From Stutzerimonas stutzeri (GTDB lineage Bacteria > Pseudomonadota > Gammaproteobacteria > Pseudomonadales > Pseudomonadaceae), in the NCBI RefSeq assembly GCF_002890915.1, contig NZ_POUT01000010.1, forward strand, positions 96,218 through 160,217: DNA of 64,000 nucleotides. The letters run 5' to 3'. The translations under genes and the position numbers were made by a program. Within the stretch, counting starts at the first letter, position 1, and the number at the start of each line of letters is the position of its first letter. This document shows, one piece after another, positions 36,236-45,192 of this stretch. Below the pieces are notes generated by a model that worked only from the letters and a program-made list of their open reading frames with translations, made no database searches and had not been told where the DNA came from.

Positions 36236-37252
36236 TCAGACAGTGGCGTTCGTCGAAAGATAGGCGTTAGCCCGCTGCAGCAGGGCGCGCGCCTGTTCGA
36301 TCTTGTGGCGGGCGAGCCGTGGATCGTGCTGGCGTTGCGAGCTGCCAGCCAGGGTGAAACTGCGCGTTGCGGCACGCACGGAAAGGAACAGGGGGAGGGG
36401 GAGGGGAAGGGGAAGGGGCTCTTCCTGCGTCTGGGCCAGGTAGCACTCCAGCAAGAGGTCGGCCAGGGCCGCGAGGTCGTGGTGCCGGAGATCCACCAGC
36501 ACGAACGCCAGGTCGTAAAGCACATCGATGCAGGCGATCCGGTCGCTGAACTCGATGCCGTCGAACAGGGTCGGTCGGCCTTCGAACAGGCAGATATTGG
36601 CCAACCGCATGTCGCCATGGCAGCGCCGCACGTGCCCGTCGCGCCTGCGCTGATCGAGCAGGTCGGCCATGTTGCCGAGGGTATGCAGTTGCTCGCGATA
36701 CAGCCCGTGTATCGCCGCGGCGTCGAGCTGTCGTGAATGCCGGCAGAGTTCGCCGTGATTGGTTTCGATCGCCTCGCGAATGCCCTCGGCGCCGCCGAAT
36801 TGCGGCGTGATCTCGGCGCTGGCGTGAAAGCGTGCGATCTCGCTTCCGAGACGGCGAATCAAGTCCCGCGTCAACAGGCCTTCTTCGGCCATCCGGTCGA
36901 ACAGGGCCTGCTGGGGAAAACGACGCATGACCACCACCCAGTCGACCACCTGGCCGGCGCTATCGAACTGCAGCAGACCGCCAGCTCCCCGGGTTATCGG
37001 GCGTACCTCCAGGTAGAGGTCCGGGGCGGTACGCCTGTTCAGCCGCAGCTCGGCCCGGCAGGCACGCTCGCGATTTTCCAGGGTGAGAAAATCCAGCGAC
37101 GCATAGGCGATGGTCCGTTTGAGCTTGTACGCCCGCTGGCCGTGCAGAAAGATCATCGAGCCATGGGTTGCGATGATCTCTACCGGCTCGCCGGACGCAT
37201 CATAACTATCCGGTCGCGAGAGAAAGGCGATCACCTCGTCCTGGATATTCAC
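36236..37252 (-). CDS. APH-like small-molecule kinase (aminoglycoside phosphotransferase fold)
   Basis: A 338-residue protein with the APH catalytic motif CHGDMRLANICLF and the metal-binding DGIEFSDRIACIDVLYDLAF. The N-terminal half resembles the kinase-like part of the bifunctional APH/ATP-binding proteins (HGSMIFLHGQRAYKLKR). A C-terminal dipeptide run PLPLPLPLPL comes from a G4A-type tandem DNA repeat. The GTG at 37252 with GGGGG upstream is chosen; an ATG 9 codons earlier is possible. Co-transcribed with the Prs paralogue; substrate unknown. Confidence 0.72.
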   Translation of the reverse strand: MNIQDEVIAFLSRPDSYDASGEPVEIIATHGSMIFLHGQRAYKLKRTIAYASLDFLTLENRERACRAELRLNRRTAPDLYLEVRPITRGAGGLLQFDSAGQVVDWVVVMRRFPQQALFDRMAEEGLLTRDLIRRLGSEIARFHASAEITPQFGGAEGIREAIETNHGELCRHSRQLDAAAIHGLYREQLHTLGNMADLLDQRRRDGHVRRCHGDMRLANICLFEGRPTLFDGIEFSDRIACIDVLYDLAFVLVDLRHHDLAALADLLLECYLAQTQEEPLPLPLPLPLFLSVRAATRSFTLAGSSQRQHDPRLARHKIEQARALLQRANAYLSTNATV

Positions 37253-38027
37253 TGAGCCCCCATGTCGGCAAGGATGCAAGGCAGAGGCGATAGGCAGCGA
37301 CAGCAGCGATTCTCCGCTGGTCCCATTCAGTCTAGAAGCTCGTCAGGAGGTTGGACTCGTGCCAAGAGCAGAGGTGCATTGAAACCGATATAGTACCCGG
37401 AAGTGAATATCCAAATTTCTACTAATACAAATTCTAAAAAACAAATAGTTAGGACGTTTAGTTGGAAATCGAGTGGTTTTTTGGAGAGCTACTATGAGCG
37501 CGGCAGGTTTATCTCAGTCATGCCTGAGAATCAATCATATAGATGGAAATTTTCTATGATCGCGACTTTTTAATAATAATTCAGCGTTACTTGTCGAATT
37601 TGCACCAGGCATAGGCATTGCTAAACTTGCAGCCATGCACTTACTTGGAATCCCCCCATCCATAAGGAATTGAAATAAGAATCAGCATATTCACTGCATG
37701 CCCATTATTACAATAAAGCGATGCCTGTACCGCTTGTCATCGGCCAGGAGTTCCTCCTGCCAGGAGAAATCGCCCAACGTTACGGCAATGGCGGCAAGAG
37801 CGCCGAGCAACTTGGCGGCAGCATCATGAGTGCCAGCTCGGGGAGCATGGGGAAGCTGTGCCTATGCCCCTCAAGCCCAACTCAGCGATGCCGATGCTGA
37901 CTACACAGCATCAATAAGGCATGGTCGTGACGACGTTTAGCACTGCCCATATCTATCATTGACTCGCCAACGATACCCAAGGTGTCGGAGCAAGGCGAGC
38001 ATCTACCGGATTGGCGAGGTAACTCTT
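37253..38027. other. AT-rich, largely gene-free junction with one doubtful ORF (37721-37900)
   Basis: About 775 bp, of which 37370-37720 is strikingly AT-rich compared with the GC-rich genes on both sides. A 59-codon frame at 37721-37900 (MPVPLVIGQEFLLPGEIAQR...) returns to higher GC but has no recognised family and ends in a Cys/Ser-rich tail; it may be a gene remnant. The composition suggests an insertion scar or the edge of an acquired block. The iorA promoter should lie near the right end. Confidence 0.5.
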
Positions 38028-38495
38028 ATGGCCCAGACATTGAAAATCAATGGCAGAGAACATCAGGTGGATGTCGATGACGACACCCCCCTGCTATGGG
38101 TGCTGCGCGACGTCCTAGGTATGACCGGTACCAAGTACGGCTGTGGCATGGCGTTGTGCGGGGCCTGCACGGTGCATATGAATGGTAATGCGGTGCGCTC
38201 CTGCGTCATGCCGGTCAGTGCCGTGGTCGGCGCCGAAATCACCACCATCGAAGCAGTCGGCGAAACACCGACGGGAAAGCGCATACAGGAAGCCTGGCTG
38301 GCCCACGAGGTAGTGCAGTGCGGCTACTGCCAGTCCGGGCAAATCATGTCCGCCAGCGCTTTGCTGGCGAGCAACGCGAACCCCAGCGACAGCGACATCG
38401 ACGGCGCCATGGCCGGCAACATATGCCGCTGCGGCACCTATGTGCGGGTGCGCGAGGCGATCAAAATCGCCGCCAAGGCGGAGGGCGTAGCATGA
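38028..38495 (+). CDS. iorA: [2Fe-2S] subunit of molybdenum hydroxylase (IorA-like)
   Basis: A 155-residue iron-sulphur subunit. Plant-type cluster Cys C39, C44, C47, C59 (YGCGMALCGACTV) and second-cluster Cys C98, C101, C133, C135 (CGYCQSGQ, NICRCGTY). It passes electrons from the molybdopterin subunit encoded next, with an ATGA overlap. The ATG at 38028 has GAGGT upstream; a longer in-frame start adds 23 unlikely residues. The pair resembles isoquinoline 1-oxidoreductase; actual substrate may be another N-heterocycle or an aldehyde. Confidence 0.88.
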   Translation: MAQTLKINGREHQVDVDDDTPLLWVLRDVLGMTGTKYGCGMALCGACTVHMNGNAVRSCVMPVSAVVGAEITTIEAVGETPTGKRIQEAWLAHEVVQCGYCQSGQIMSASALLASNANPSDSDIDGAMAGNICRCGTYVRVREAIKIAAKAEGVA

Positions 38496-40660
38496 ACGCC
38501 ATCACTCCCCAGACGACGGGGCTCAGCCGTCGCGGCTTTCTCAAGGCCAGCGCTGCAGTCGGTGGCGGCCTGCTGATCAGCTTCACTCTCCCGGACTTAA
38601 TGCGTGGCGCTCAGGCCGCCGAAGCAGGGTCTTTCGCACCCAATGCCTATGTGCGCATCGACCACGAGGGGCGCATCTTCCTCACCATCCAGCCGGTGGA
38701 GATGGGGCAGGGCACCTACACCTCGATGCCGGCGCTGATCGCCGAGGAGCTGGAGGTGGGGCTCGATCAGGTGACCATCGAGCACGCCCCGGCCGACGAC
38801 CGACGCTATGCCAACCCCATGCTGGGCTTCCAGGTCACCGGCGGTTCTACCTCGGTGCCGGCCAACTGGACGCCGCTGCGCGAGGCCGGCGCGGCGGCGC
38901 GCATGCTACTGGTGGCGGCCGCCGCGCAGCGCTGGGGCGTGCCCGCCGACGCCTGTCAGGCGCAGCGTGGCGAGGTGCTGCATCCGGCCAGCGGGCGCAG
39001 GCTCGGCTACGGCGAACTGGTCGACGCCGCCGCCAAGCTGCCGCTGCCAGAGACGCTGCCGCTGAAGGAGCCCAAGGACTTCAAGCTGATCGGCACCCCG
39101 GCCAAGCGCACCGACTCGCCGGACAAGGTCAACGGCAAGGCGCTGTTCGGCATCGATGTGCGCCCCGAGGGCATGAAGGTCGCCGCTATCATGCTCTGCC
39201 CGGTGGTCGGCGGCAGTCTCGATTCGGTCGATCCGGCGCCGGCCATGGCGGTACGCGGCGTGCACCAGGTGCTGCGCACGGACAACTCGGTGGCGGTGGT
39301 CGCCGAGCACATGGGGGCAGCACGCAAGGGCTTGGCGGCGCTGCAGATCGAATGGAACGGTGGCGCCAACGCTCAGGTGTCCAGCGCGCAGATGCTCGAG
39401 GAGATCAAGGCCGCCTCGCGGCAACCGGGCGCGCTCGCGCGCAGCGAGGGCGACGTGGAGGCGGCGCTGGCCAAGGCAACGCGCAAGATCGAGGCGACCT
39501 ACCAGGTGCCGTTTCTCGCCCATGCCTGCCTGGAGCCGGTGAACTGCACCGTGCACGTGCGCAAGGACGCCTGCGACCTATGGCTTGGCACCCAGGTGCC
39601 GGCCCGCGCCAAGGCGGTGGCGGCGCAGTTGACCGGTCTGCCGGAAGAGGCGGTACAGGTGCACAACCATCTGATCGGCGGCGGCTTCGGCCGGCGCCTG
39701 GACGTGGATTTCGTCGCCGATGCGGTGAAGATCGCCAAGCAGGTGGACTATCCGTTGAAGGTCATCTGGTCGCGCGAGGAGGACACCCGCCACAGCACCC
39801 TGCGGCCCTTCCACTACAACCACCTGAGCGTGGGCCTGGACGAGCAGAACCGTCCTATCGCCTGGACCCACAGGGTCACCGGCGGCTCGATCCTGGCGCG
39901 CTGGCTGCCGGCGCGCTTCACCAACAACGTCGACGGCGACGCGGTGCGCGACGCCTGCGGCCCCTATGCCTTCCCCAACCTGGCGGTGCATTACGTGCGG
40001 CACGAACCGCCGAGCGGCATCCTGCCGGCCTTCTGGCGCGGCGTGGGGCACACGCAGAACGCCTTTATGGTCGAGGGACTGCTCGACGAGGTGATCCAGC
40101 TGGTCGAGGCCGACCCCTTCGAATACCGCTACCCATTGCTGCAGCAGCATCCGCGGGCACTGCGGGTGCTCGAGCTGCTGCGCGAGAAATCCGCCTGGGA
40201 TACGCCGCTGGAGCCGGGGCGCGGCCGCGGCCTGGCCCTGACCCACTGCTTCGGCACCTTCGCCGCGCAGGTGGCCGAGGTCACCGTCAGCCCGAGCGGC
40301 GAGGTCAAGGTGGACAAGGTCACCTCGGTGGTCGACTGCGGCATCGCCATCAACCCGGACAGCGTGGTGGCGCAGATGCAGGGCGGCACCATCTTCGGCC
40401 TGACCGCAGCGCTGTTCGGCGACATCACCTTCAAGGACGGCCGGGTGGAGCAGGGCAATTTCGACAGCTACCGCATGCTGCGGATCAACGAGGCGCCGCT
40501 GCTCGAGACCCATGTGGTGGTGAGCGAGGAGTCGCCCGGCGGCCTCGGCGAGGTGCCGACCGTGCTCATCGCCCCGGCTGTGGTCAACGCCATCTTCGCT
40601 GCCACTGGCAAGCGCTTGCGACGTTTACCTATTGACCCGCAGGAACTGCGCACGGTCTGA
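38492..40660 (+). CDS. iorB: Molybdopterin-binding subunit, isoquinoline 1-oxidoreductase-like (IorB)
   Basis: A 722-residue large subunit of the xanthine oxidase family. A Tat signal with twin arginines (LSRRGFLKASAAVGGG) sends it to the periplasm with its small partner. The fused two-domain layout (MPT domain repeated, QPVEMGQGTYTSMPALIAEE and later GGGFGRRLDVDF, GGLGEVPTV near the C-terminus) matches IorB-type enzymes that accept electrons to the membrane chain. The ATG overlaps the iorA stop. It is convergent with xdhC, which probably serves cofactor maturation. Confidence 0.88.
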   Translation: MNAITPQTTGLSRRGFLKASAAVGGGLLISFTLPDLMRGAQAAEAGSFAPNAYVRIDHEGRIFLTIQPVEMGQGTYTSMPALIAEELEVGLDQVTIEHAPADDRRYANPMLGFQVTGGSTSVPANWTPLREAGAAARMLLVAAAAQRWGVPADACQAQRGEVLHPASGRRLGYGELVDAAAKLPLPETLPLKEPKDFKLIGTPAKRTDSPDKVNGKALFGIDVRPEGMKVAAIMLCPVVGGSLDSVDPAPAMAVRGVHQVLRTDNSVAVVAEHMGAARKGLAALQIEWNGGANAQVSSAQMLEEIKAASRQPGALARSEGDVEAALAKATRKIEATYQVPFLAHACLEPVNCTVHVRKDACDLWLGTQVPARAKAVAAQLTGLPEEAVQVHNHLIGGGFGRRLDVDFVADAVKIAKQVDYPLKVIWSREEDTRHSTLRPFHYNHLSVGLDEQNRPIAWTHRVTGGSILARWLPARFTNNVDGDAVRDACGPYAFPNLAVHYVRHEPPSGILPAFWRGVGHTQNAFMVEGLLDEVIQLVEADPFEYRYPLLQQHPRALRVLELLREKSAWDTPLEPGRGRGLALTHCFGTFAAQVAEVTVSPSGEVKVDKVTSVVDCGIAINPDSVVAQMQGGTIFGLTAALFGDITFKDGRVEQGNFDSYRMLRINEAPLLETHVVVSEESPGGLGEVPTVLIAPAVVNAIFAATGKRLRRLPIDPQELRTV

Positions 40661-40712
40661 TCGGGGACGCCGGTGGGCGGGCTGGCTCGCAGCGCCGCCT
40701 TGGCGCGGGGGC

Positions 40713-41861
40713 TCAGCCGTGCAGCGCCGGCACGCTGTCGTGGATGGCGGCCTCGCGTGCTCTGAGCATGCCGCCGACGCGCTCGTTGAAGTGTGCGGTG
40801 ATTTCCGCCAGCACCGACAGCGCCACGCTCTCAGGCGCGTCGCCGCCGATATCCAGGCCCATGGGGTAGTGCAAGCGCTCATAGGCGGGAAAGTGGCGGC
40901 TGATCGGTCCGATTTCGTCGAGTAGCCGCTCCGTACGACTGCGCGGCCCCAACTGGCCGATATAGCTCGGCTGCAGGCGCAGCGCCTGTTCCAGCCAGTA
41001 GCGATCCTGGCTGTAGCTATGGGACATGATTACCACCGCGGCGGACTCGAGCAGGGCGGCGAGGTCGTGAACCTGGTCGATCCCCAGGTTCAGCACCTGG
41101 CTGGCCTCGGGGAAGCGGATGCGGCGAGCAAAGTGGCTGCGGGAATCAACCACCGCGACCTGCCAACCCTGTTGCTGGGCCAGGCTCACCAGCGGCTGGG
41201 CATCGTGGCCGGCGCCGAACACCACCAGCCGGCGTGGCGGCGCCAGGTACTCGAACAGCACTTCGACTTCGCCACCTGCCAGACGATATCGCTGCCAGGC
41301 CGCGCGTTGCCGCTGCCTGACGGAGCGCATATCGGTTTCCAACGCTCGAGCCAGAGCAGCTTGAGGCACGGCGAGGTGCAGCGTATCGGCTGGATCGAGG
41401 GCGGCTCGCTCGGCCAGGCGCACACTGTCGTCGCTACTGGCGATCACCGTGGCCAGCACGGCGGCTACGCGTGACACCTGCACTTGGCGTAGCAGGAAGA
41501 GCGGCAGTGACGTCTGTCCTCCCCGCACTCGCTCCAGCAGGATATGCACGGTACCGTTACAGCCCAGGCCGAAGGCAAGTTCCTCTTCCTCGTCGGCTTC
41601 GTCATTCGCCACGCCGGTGCTGTAGGTGCGGATCACCGGTTCGCCGGCCTCGGTCAGCCACCAGGCCTTCTTGATCAGATCTCCCTCCAGGCAGCCGCCG
41701 CTCACCGTACCTACGGAACCGCCGATCTGCGGGATCAGCATCCGCGCGCCAGGGCGTCGATAGGCCGAACCCTCCACCTTGACCACGGTCGCCAGCACCG
41801 CTTCCTGCTGTGTGGAGTCCAGTTCGTCCAATACCTGCAACAACTGCATCGTCTCTTTCAT
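40713..41861 (-). CDS. XdhC/CoxI-family molybdenum cofactor maturation protein
   Basis: A 382-residue protein with the N-terminal XdhC-CoxI region (ATVVKVEGSAYRRPGARMLI, VSGGCLEGDL, LGCNGTVHILLE) and the C-terminal Rossmann-like part (LVVFGAGHDAQPLVSLA). XdhC proteins load and protect sulphurated molybdenum cofactor for xanthine-oxidase-family enzymes. It lies 52 bp from the end of iorB on the opposite strand, an unusual convergent order for partner genes. Confidence 0.88.
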   Translation of the reverse strand: MKETMQLLQVLDELDSTQQEAVLATVVKVEGSAYRRPGARMLIPQIGGSVGTVSGGCLEGDLIKKAWWLTEAGEPVIRTYSTGVANDEADEEEELAFGLGCNGTVHILLERVRGGQTSLPLFLLRQVQVSRVAAVLATVIASSDDSVRLAERAALDPADTLHLAVPQAALARALETDMRSVRQRQRAAWQRYRLAGGEVEVLFEYLAPPRRLVVFGAGHDAQPLVSLAQQQGWQVAVVDSRSHFARRIRFPEASQVLNLGIDQVHDLAALLESAAVVIMSHSYSQDRYWLEQALRLQPSYIGQLGPRSRTERLLDEIGPISRHFPAYERLHYPMGLDIGGDAPESVALSVLAEITAHFNERVGGMLRAREAAIHDSVPALHG

Positions 41862-42101
41862 TGCTCCGTATCCCGCTCGCTTGCCTGTCGCGCCGATTAT
41901 TCACCAAGGCTCACACGGCATTGCCTGGCGAGCCTGCATGGCTCTTGAAGCATGGCTTAATAGTCGCGAGTCGGCAGGGATAATTGGCTTCAGTTTTTCT
42001 CAATCGAGTGCGGTTTTTATATCGTTTGTCGGCCTCCAGTGCGCTGCCGAACATAGCGCCATGGCGCCGTGATCGCGGCTGCTGCAACTGGAGGTCGAAC
42101 A

Positions 42102-42452
42102 ATGAGAACGTCCCTGTGGAGCGCCGACGCTCCCGCGAGGCTGCTTGCTTCCTGCCACCGAGCCACCGGCGAGATCGTCTTTCCGCCGGTTCCCGCCCAT
42201 TCGCCGCTGGCCGATCGATACGAAGGCCTGCTGCTGGAGGGCGAAGGCACCCTGTACAGCTTCACCGTCATTCACCCGAGCGCGAAAAGCGGCCTGCCGC
42301 CCTTCGCCCTGGGCTACCTGGACCTGGCCGGCCCGGCGCGTCTGTTCGGCCGGGTGAACGGCGCGCGGCGCCCGGTGATCGGCGATGCCTGCCGCATCGT
42401 GCCCGATGCCACCTATGGCTACGCATTCGAACTGCTGGAGGCTGCGCAATGA
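42102..42452 (+). CDS. DUF35 OB-fold protein, thiolase partner
   Basis: A 116-residue protein with the DUF35 OB-fold (GEGTLYSFTVIHPSAKSGLPPFALGYLDL). The N-terminal rubredoxin-like zinc ribbon usual in this family is degenerate: only C18 remains in ASCHRATGEIVFPPVPAH, where paired Cys would be expected. DUF35 proteins pair with thiolase-fold enzymes to form thiolases or retro-aldolases, and the thiolase gene follows with an ATGA overlap. GGAGG precedes the start. First gene of the six-gene acyl-CoA operon. Confidence 0.82.
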   Translation: MRTSLWSADAPARLLASCHRATGEIVFPPVPAHSPLADRYEGLLLEGEGTLYSFTVIHPSAKSGLPPFALGYLDLAGPARLFGRVNGARRPVIGDACRIVPDATYGYAFELLEAAQ

Positions 42453-43594
42453 CCCAGATGCATGTGATGGGCGGGGCCATGACCCGCTTCGGCAAGCACG
42501 TGGGGGTGAAGGCCCCGGAACTGGCCCAGCAGGCGATTCTCGCCGCCGTGGCCGATGCCGGCGTCGCGCTCGCGGATATCCAGGCGATCTACTGCGCCAA
42601 CGTGCTCGGCGGCATGATCCTCGGCCAGGTGATCCTGCGCGATCTCGGCCTGGCCGGCATCCCCGTCTACAACGTGGAGAACGCCTGTGCCAGCGGCGCC
42701 ACCGCCGTCCACCTGGCCAGGCATGCGCTGCTAGCCGAGCAGTACGACACCGTGCTGGTGTTCGGCATCGAGCAGCTCACCGCGCTGGGTGGCGGCACCA
42801 TCCCGCTGCAGCGCAACGACGAGAAGACCGATCTCTATGTCGAGGCCGGCATGGTCCTGCCCGCCGTCTACGCCATGCGCGGCACGCGTTTCCTGCATGA
42901 GCGTGGCGCCAAGCCGGCCGATCTCGCCGCCGTGGCGGTGAAGAACCGCTTCCACGGTTCGCTCAACCAGTACGCCCAGCAACGCACCGAGGTGACCCTC
43001 GAAGAAGTGCTGGCCTCGCGCATGATCGCCGACCCGCTGACCCTGCTGCAGTGCTGCCCGTCGCAGGTCGACGGCGCCGCCGCCCTGGTGCTGAGCAAGC
43101 GCCCCGGGCCGCACGCCAAGGACGTGCGCGTGCTCGGCTCCATCGTGGTCTCCGGTCTGGCCGAAGGCCCGCGCGACGACATCCTCGACGCCGAGATCAC
43201 CGCTCGCGCCGCGCGCCTGGCCTACGAGCAGGCCGGGGTCGAGCCCAAGGACGTCGGCGTGGTCGAGCTGCACGACGCCTTCACCATCGCCGAGCTGCTC
43301 TACTACGAGGCCCTCGGCCTGGCCGCCCCGGGCGAGGCGGTGGCCCTGTTGCACTCCGGCGCGACCCGCGTCGGCGGCCGGGTGCCGGTCAATCCCAGCG
43401 GCGGCCTGCTGGCCAAGGGGCATCCGCTGGGCGCCACCGGCGTGGCGCAGATGGTCGAGCTGATGTGGCAGCTGCAGGGCCGCGCCGGTGCCCGCCAGGC
43501 CAACGCGCCGCGCATCGGCGTGGCCCAGTGCACCGGTGGCGGCATCGCCGGCGTCGATCATGCGGCCTCGTCCGTGCACGTGCTGGGGGTGTGA
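42449..43594 (+). CDS. Thiolase / lipid-transfer-type acyl-CoA acyltransferase (DUF35 partner)
   Basis: A 381-residue thiolase-superfamily protein of the SCP2/lipid-transfer type. The nucleophile is C80 in ENACASGAT. HDAFTIAE and GHPLGATG provide the His residues, and QCTGGGIAG has the second Cys position. With its DUF35 partner it probably cleaves a beta-ketoacyl-CoA, or acts as a retro-aldolase as in steroid side-chain degradation. The start overlaps the DUF35 stop; the next gene starts one base after its stop. Confidence 0.85.
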   Translation: MTQMHVMGGAMTRFGKHVGVKAPELAQQAILAAVADAGVALADIQAIYCANVLGGMILGQVILRDLGLAGIPVYNVENACASGATAVHLARHALLAEQYDTVLVFGIEQLTALGGGTIPLQRNDEKTDLYVEAGMVLPAVYAMRGTRFLHERGAKPADLAAVAVKNRFHGSLNQYAQQRTEVTLEEVLASRMIADPLTLLQCCPSQVDGAAALVLSKRPGPHAKDVRVLGSIVVSGLAEGPRDDILDAEITARAARLAYEQAGVEPKDVGVVELHDAFTIAELLYYEALGLAAPGEAVALLHSGATRVGGRVPVNPSGGLLAKGHPLGATGVAQMVELMWQLQGRAGARQANAPRIGVAQCTGGGIAGVDHAASSVHVLGV

Positions 43595-43595
43595 G

Positions 43596-44360
43596 ATGAG
43601 CGAGAAAGCCTTCCACGACGGCCAGGTCGCCGTCGTCACCGGTGCCGCCCGCGGCATCGGCCTGGGTATCGCCAGCCGTCTGAGCGCGCAGGGGGTGACC
43701 GTGTACCTGCTGGATCGCGACGAGGCGGCGCTGGCCGCCGCCGTCGCCCGCCTGCGCGAGCTGAACCTGGCGGCGCACGGCCTGGCCCTCGATCTCACCG
43801 ATGGCGCAGCGGTCGCCAACGCCTTCGCGCAGATCGGCCAGCGCCATGGCGCCCTGGATTTTCTGGTCAACAACGCCGGGGTGGTGCGCGACAAGCGCTT
43901 CCTGCAGATGAGCGAGGACGATTGGGACCTGGTGGTCGACACCAACCTGCGTGCGCAGTTTCTCTGCTGCAAGGCGGCCTTGCCGCTGATGCTGGAGCGT
44001 GGCTTCGGGCGCATCGTCAACCTGTCCTCGCGCGCCTGGCTGGGTGGCTTCGGCCAGGCCAACTATTCCGCGGCCAAGGGCGGCGTGGTCAGCCTGACCC
44101 GCAGCCTGGCCATCGAGTTCGCCGCCAAGGGCATCACGGTCAACGCCGTCGCCCCCGGCATCGTCGACACGCCGCTGTTCCAGGGCTTCCAGCCCGAGGT
44201 GCAGGCGCGGCTGAAGGACACGGTGCCGGTCAAGCGCATCGGCAACCCGGACGATATCGCCAACGCGGTGGAGTTCTTCCTCGCGCCGGCCAGCTCCTAC
44301 GTCACCGGGCAAACCCTCTACGTCTGCGGCGGGCGCAGCCTGTCGTCGGCCAGTGTGTGA
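43596..44360 (+). CDS. Short-chain dehydrogenase/reductase (3-hydroxyacyl-CoA dehydrogenase-type)
   Basis: A 254-residue classical SDR: NAD(P) motif TGAARGIG (15-22), NNAG at 92-95, catalytic Ser144/145, Tyr157 and Lys161 (YSAAKGG). D40 at the end of strand 2 (YLLDRDE) points to NAD rather than NADP. In this operon it most likely oxidises a 3-hydroxyacyl-CoA. The ATG is one base after the thiolase stop. Confidence 0.85.
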   Translation: MSEKAFHDGQVAVVTGAARGIGLGIASRLSAQGVTVYLLDRDEAALAAAVARLRELNLAAHGLALDLTDGAAVANAFAQIGQRHGALDFLVNNAGVVRDKRFLQMSEDDWDLVVDTNLRAQFLCCKAALPLMLERGFGRIVNLSSRAWLGGFGQANYSAAKGGVVSLTRSLAIEFAAKGITVNAVAPGIVDTPLFQGFQPEVQARLKDTVPVKRIGNPDDIANAVEFFLAPASSYVTGQTLYVCGGRSLSSASV

Positions 44361-44370
44361 GGAGGTCGCC

Positions 44371-45177
44371 ATGTCCGTACAACTGGAAATCCACGGCGCA
44401 GTTGCGCGCATCGTGCTCGACCGCCCGGAGGCGCTCAACGCGCTGAACCTCGAGGCGCTGCGCGAGTTGCGCGGGCACCTGGCCGAGGTCCGCGACCGCC
44501 GCGAGATTCGCACCGCGATCATCACCGGCGCCGGCGACAGGGCCTTCTGCGTCGGCGCCGATCTGAAGAGCACGCGCGAGTCGCCGACGTCCTACGCCGA
44601 GGCGCTGTTTCTCGCCAACGAGCCGGCGGCCGACGCCGGCCTGTACATCCGCCTGATGGATCTCACCGACCTCGATCTGCGCAAGCCGCTGATCGCGGCG
44701 GTGAACGGCCACTGCCTGGGCGGTGGCCTGGAGCTGGCGCTGCAGTGCAGCCTGCGCCTCGCCGCGGACAACGCCAGCTTCGGCCTGCCGGAGGCGGTGG
44801 TCGGCTCGATTCCCGCGGTGTCGGGCTTGCACCGGCTGCTCAAGGCGGTGCCCGCCGCGCATGCCATGCAGATGGCGCTCACCGGCCAGCGCATCGACGC
44901 GCGGCAGGCGGCGGCCATCGGCTTGGTTTCCGAGGTCGCCGGCAGCCAGCTCGGCTTGCAGGAGCGTGCCTTCGACCTGGCTGAGCGCATCGCCGCCGCT
45001 GCGCCGCTGGCCGTGCAGGCGCTGCAGTCGCTGGCGGTGGAAACCGCGCACCTGCCGGCGCGCGACGCCCAGCGCCTGACCGAGCTGTACTGGGGCGCCC
45101 TGCGCGACAGCGAGGATCGACTGGAAGGTCGCGCCGCCTTCGCCGAAAAACGTACGCCGAACTATCGCGGGCGCTAG
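44371..45177 (+). CDS. Enoyl-CoA hydratase/isomerase family protein
   Basis: A 268-residue crotonase-fold protein. CoA-binding start LDRPEALNALN, oxyanion-hole region FCVGADLKS and NGHCLGGGLELAL, with the catalytic acidic residue in FGLPEAVVGSIPAVSG. Likely hydrates an enoyl-CoA for the SDR encoded upstream. GGAGG precedes the ATG. 10 bp after the SDR gene and 15 bp before the thioesterase gene. Confidence 0.86.
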   Translation: MSVQLEIHGAVARIVLDRPEALNALNLEALRELRGHLAEVRDRREIRTAIITGAGDRAFCVGADLKSTRESPTSYAEALFLANEPAADAGLYIRLMDLTDLDLRKPLIAAVNGHCLGGGLELALQCSLRLAADNASFGLPEAVVGSIPAVSGLHRLLKAVPAAHAMQMALTGQRIDARQAAAIGLVSEVAGSQLGLQERAFDLAERIAAAAPLAVQALQSLAVETAHLPARDAQRLTELYWGALRDSEDRLEGRAAFAEKRTPNYRGR

Positions 45178-45192
45178 CCCCGGGAGGCCGTC

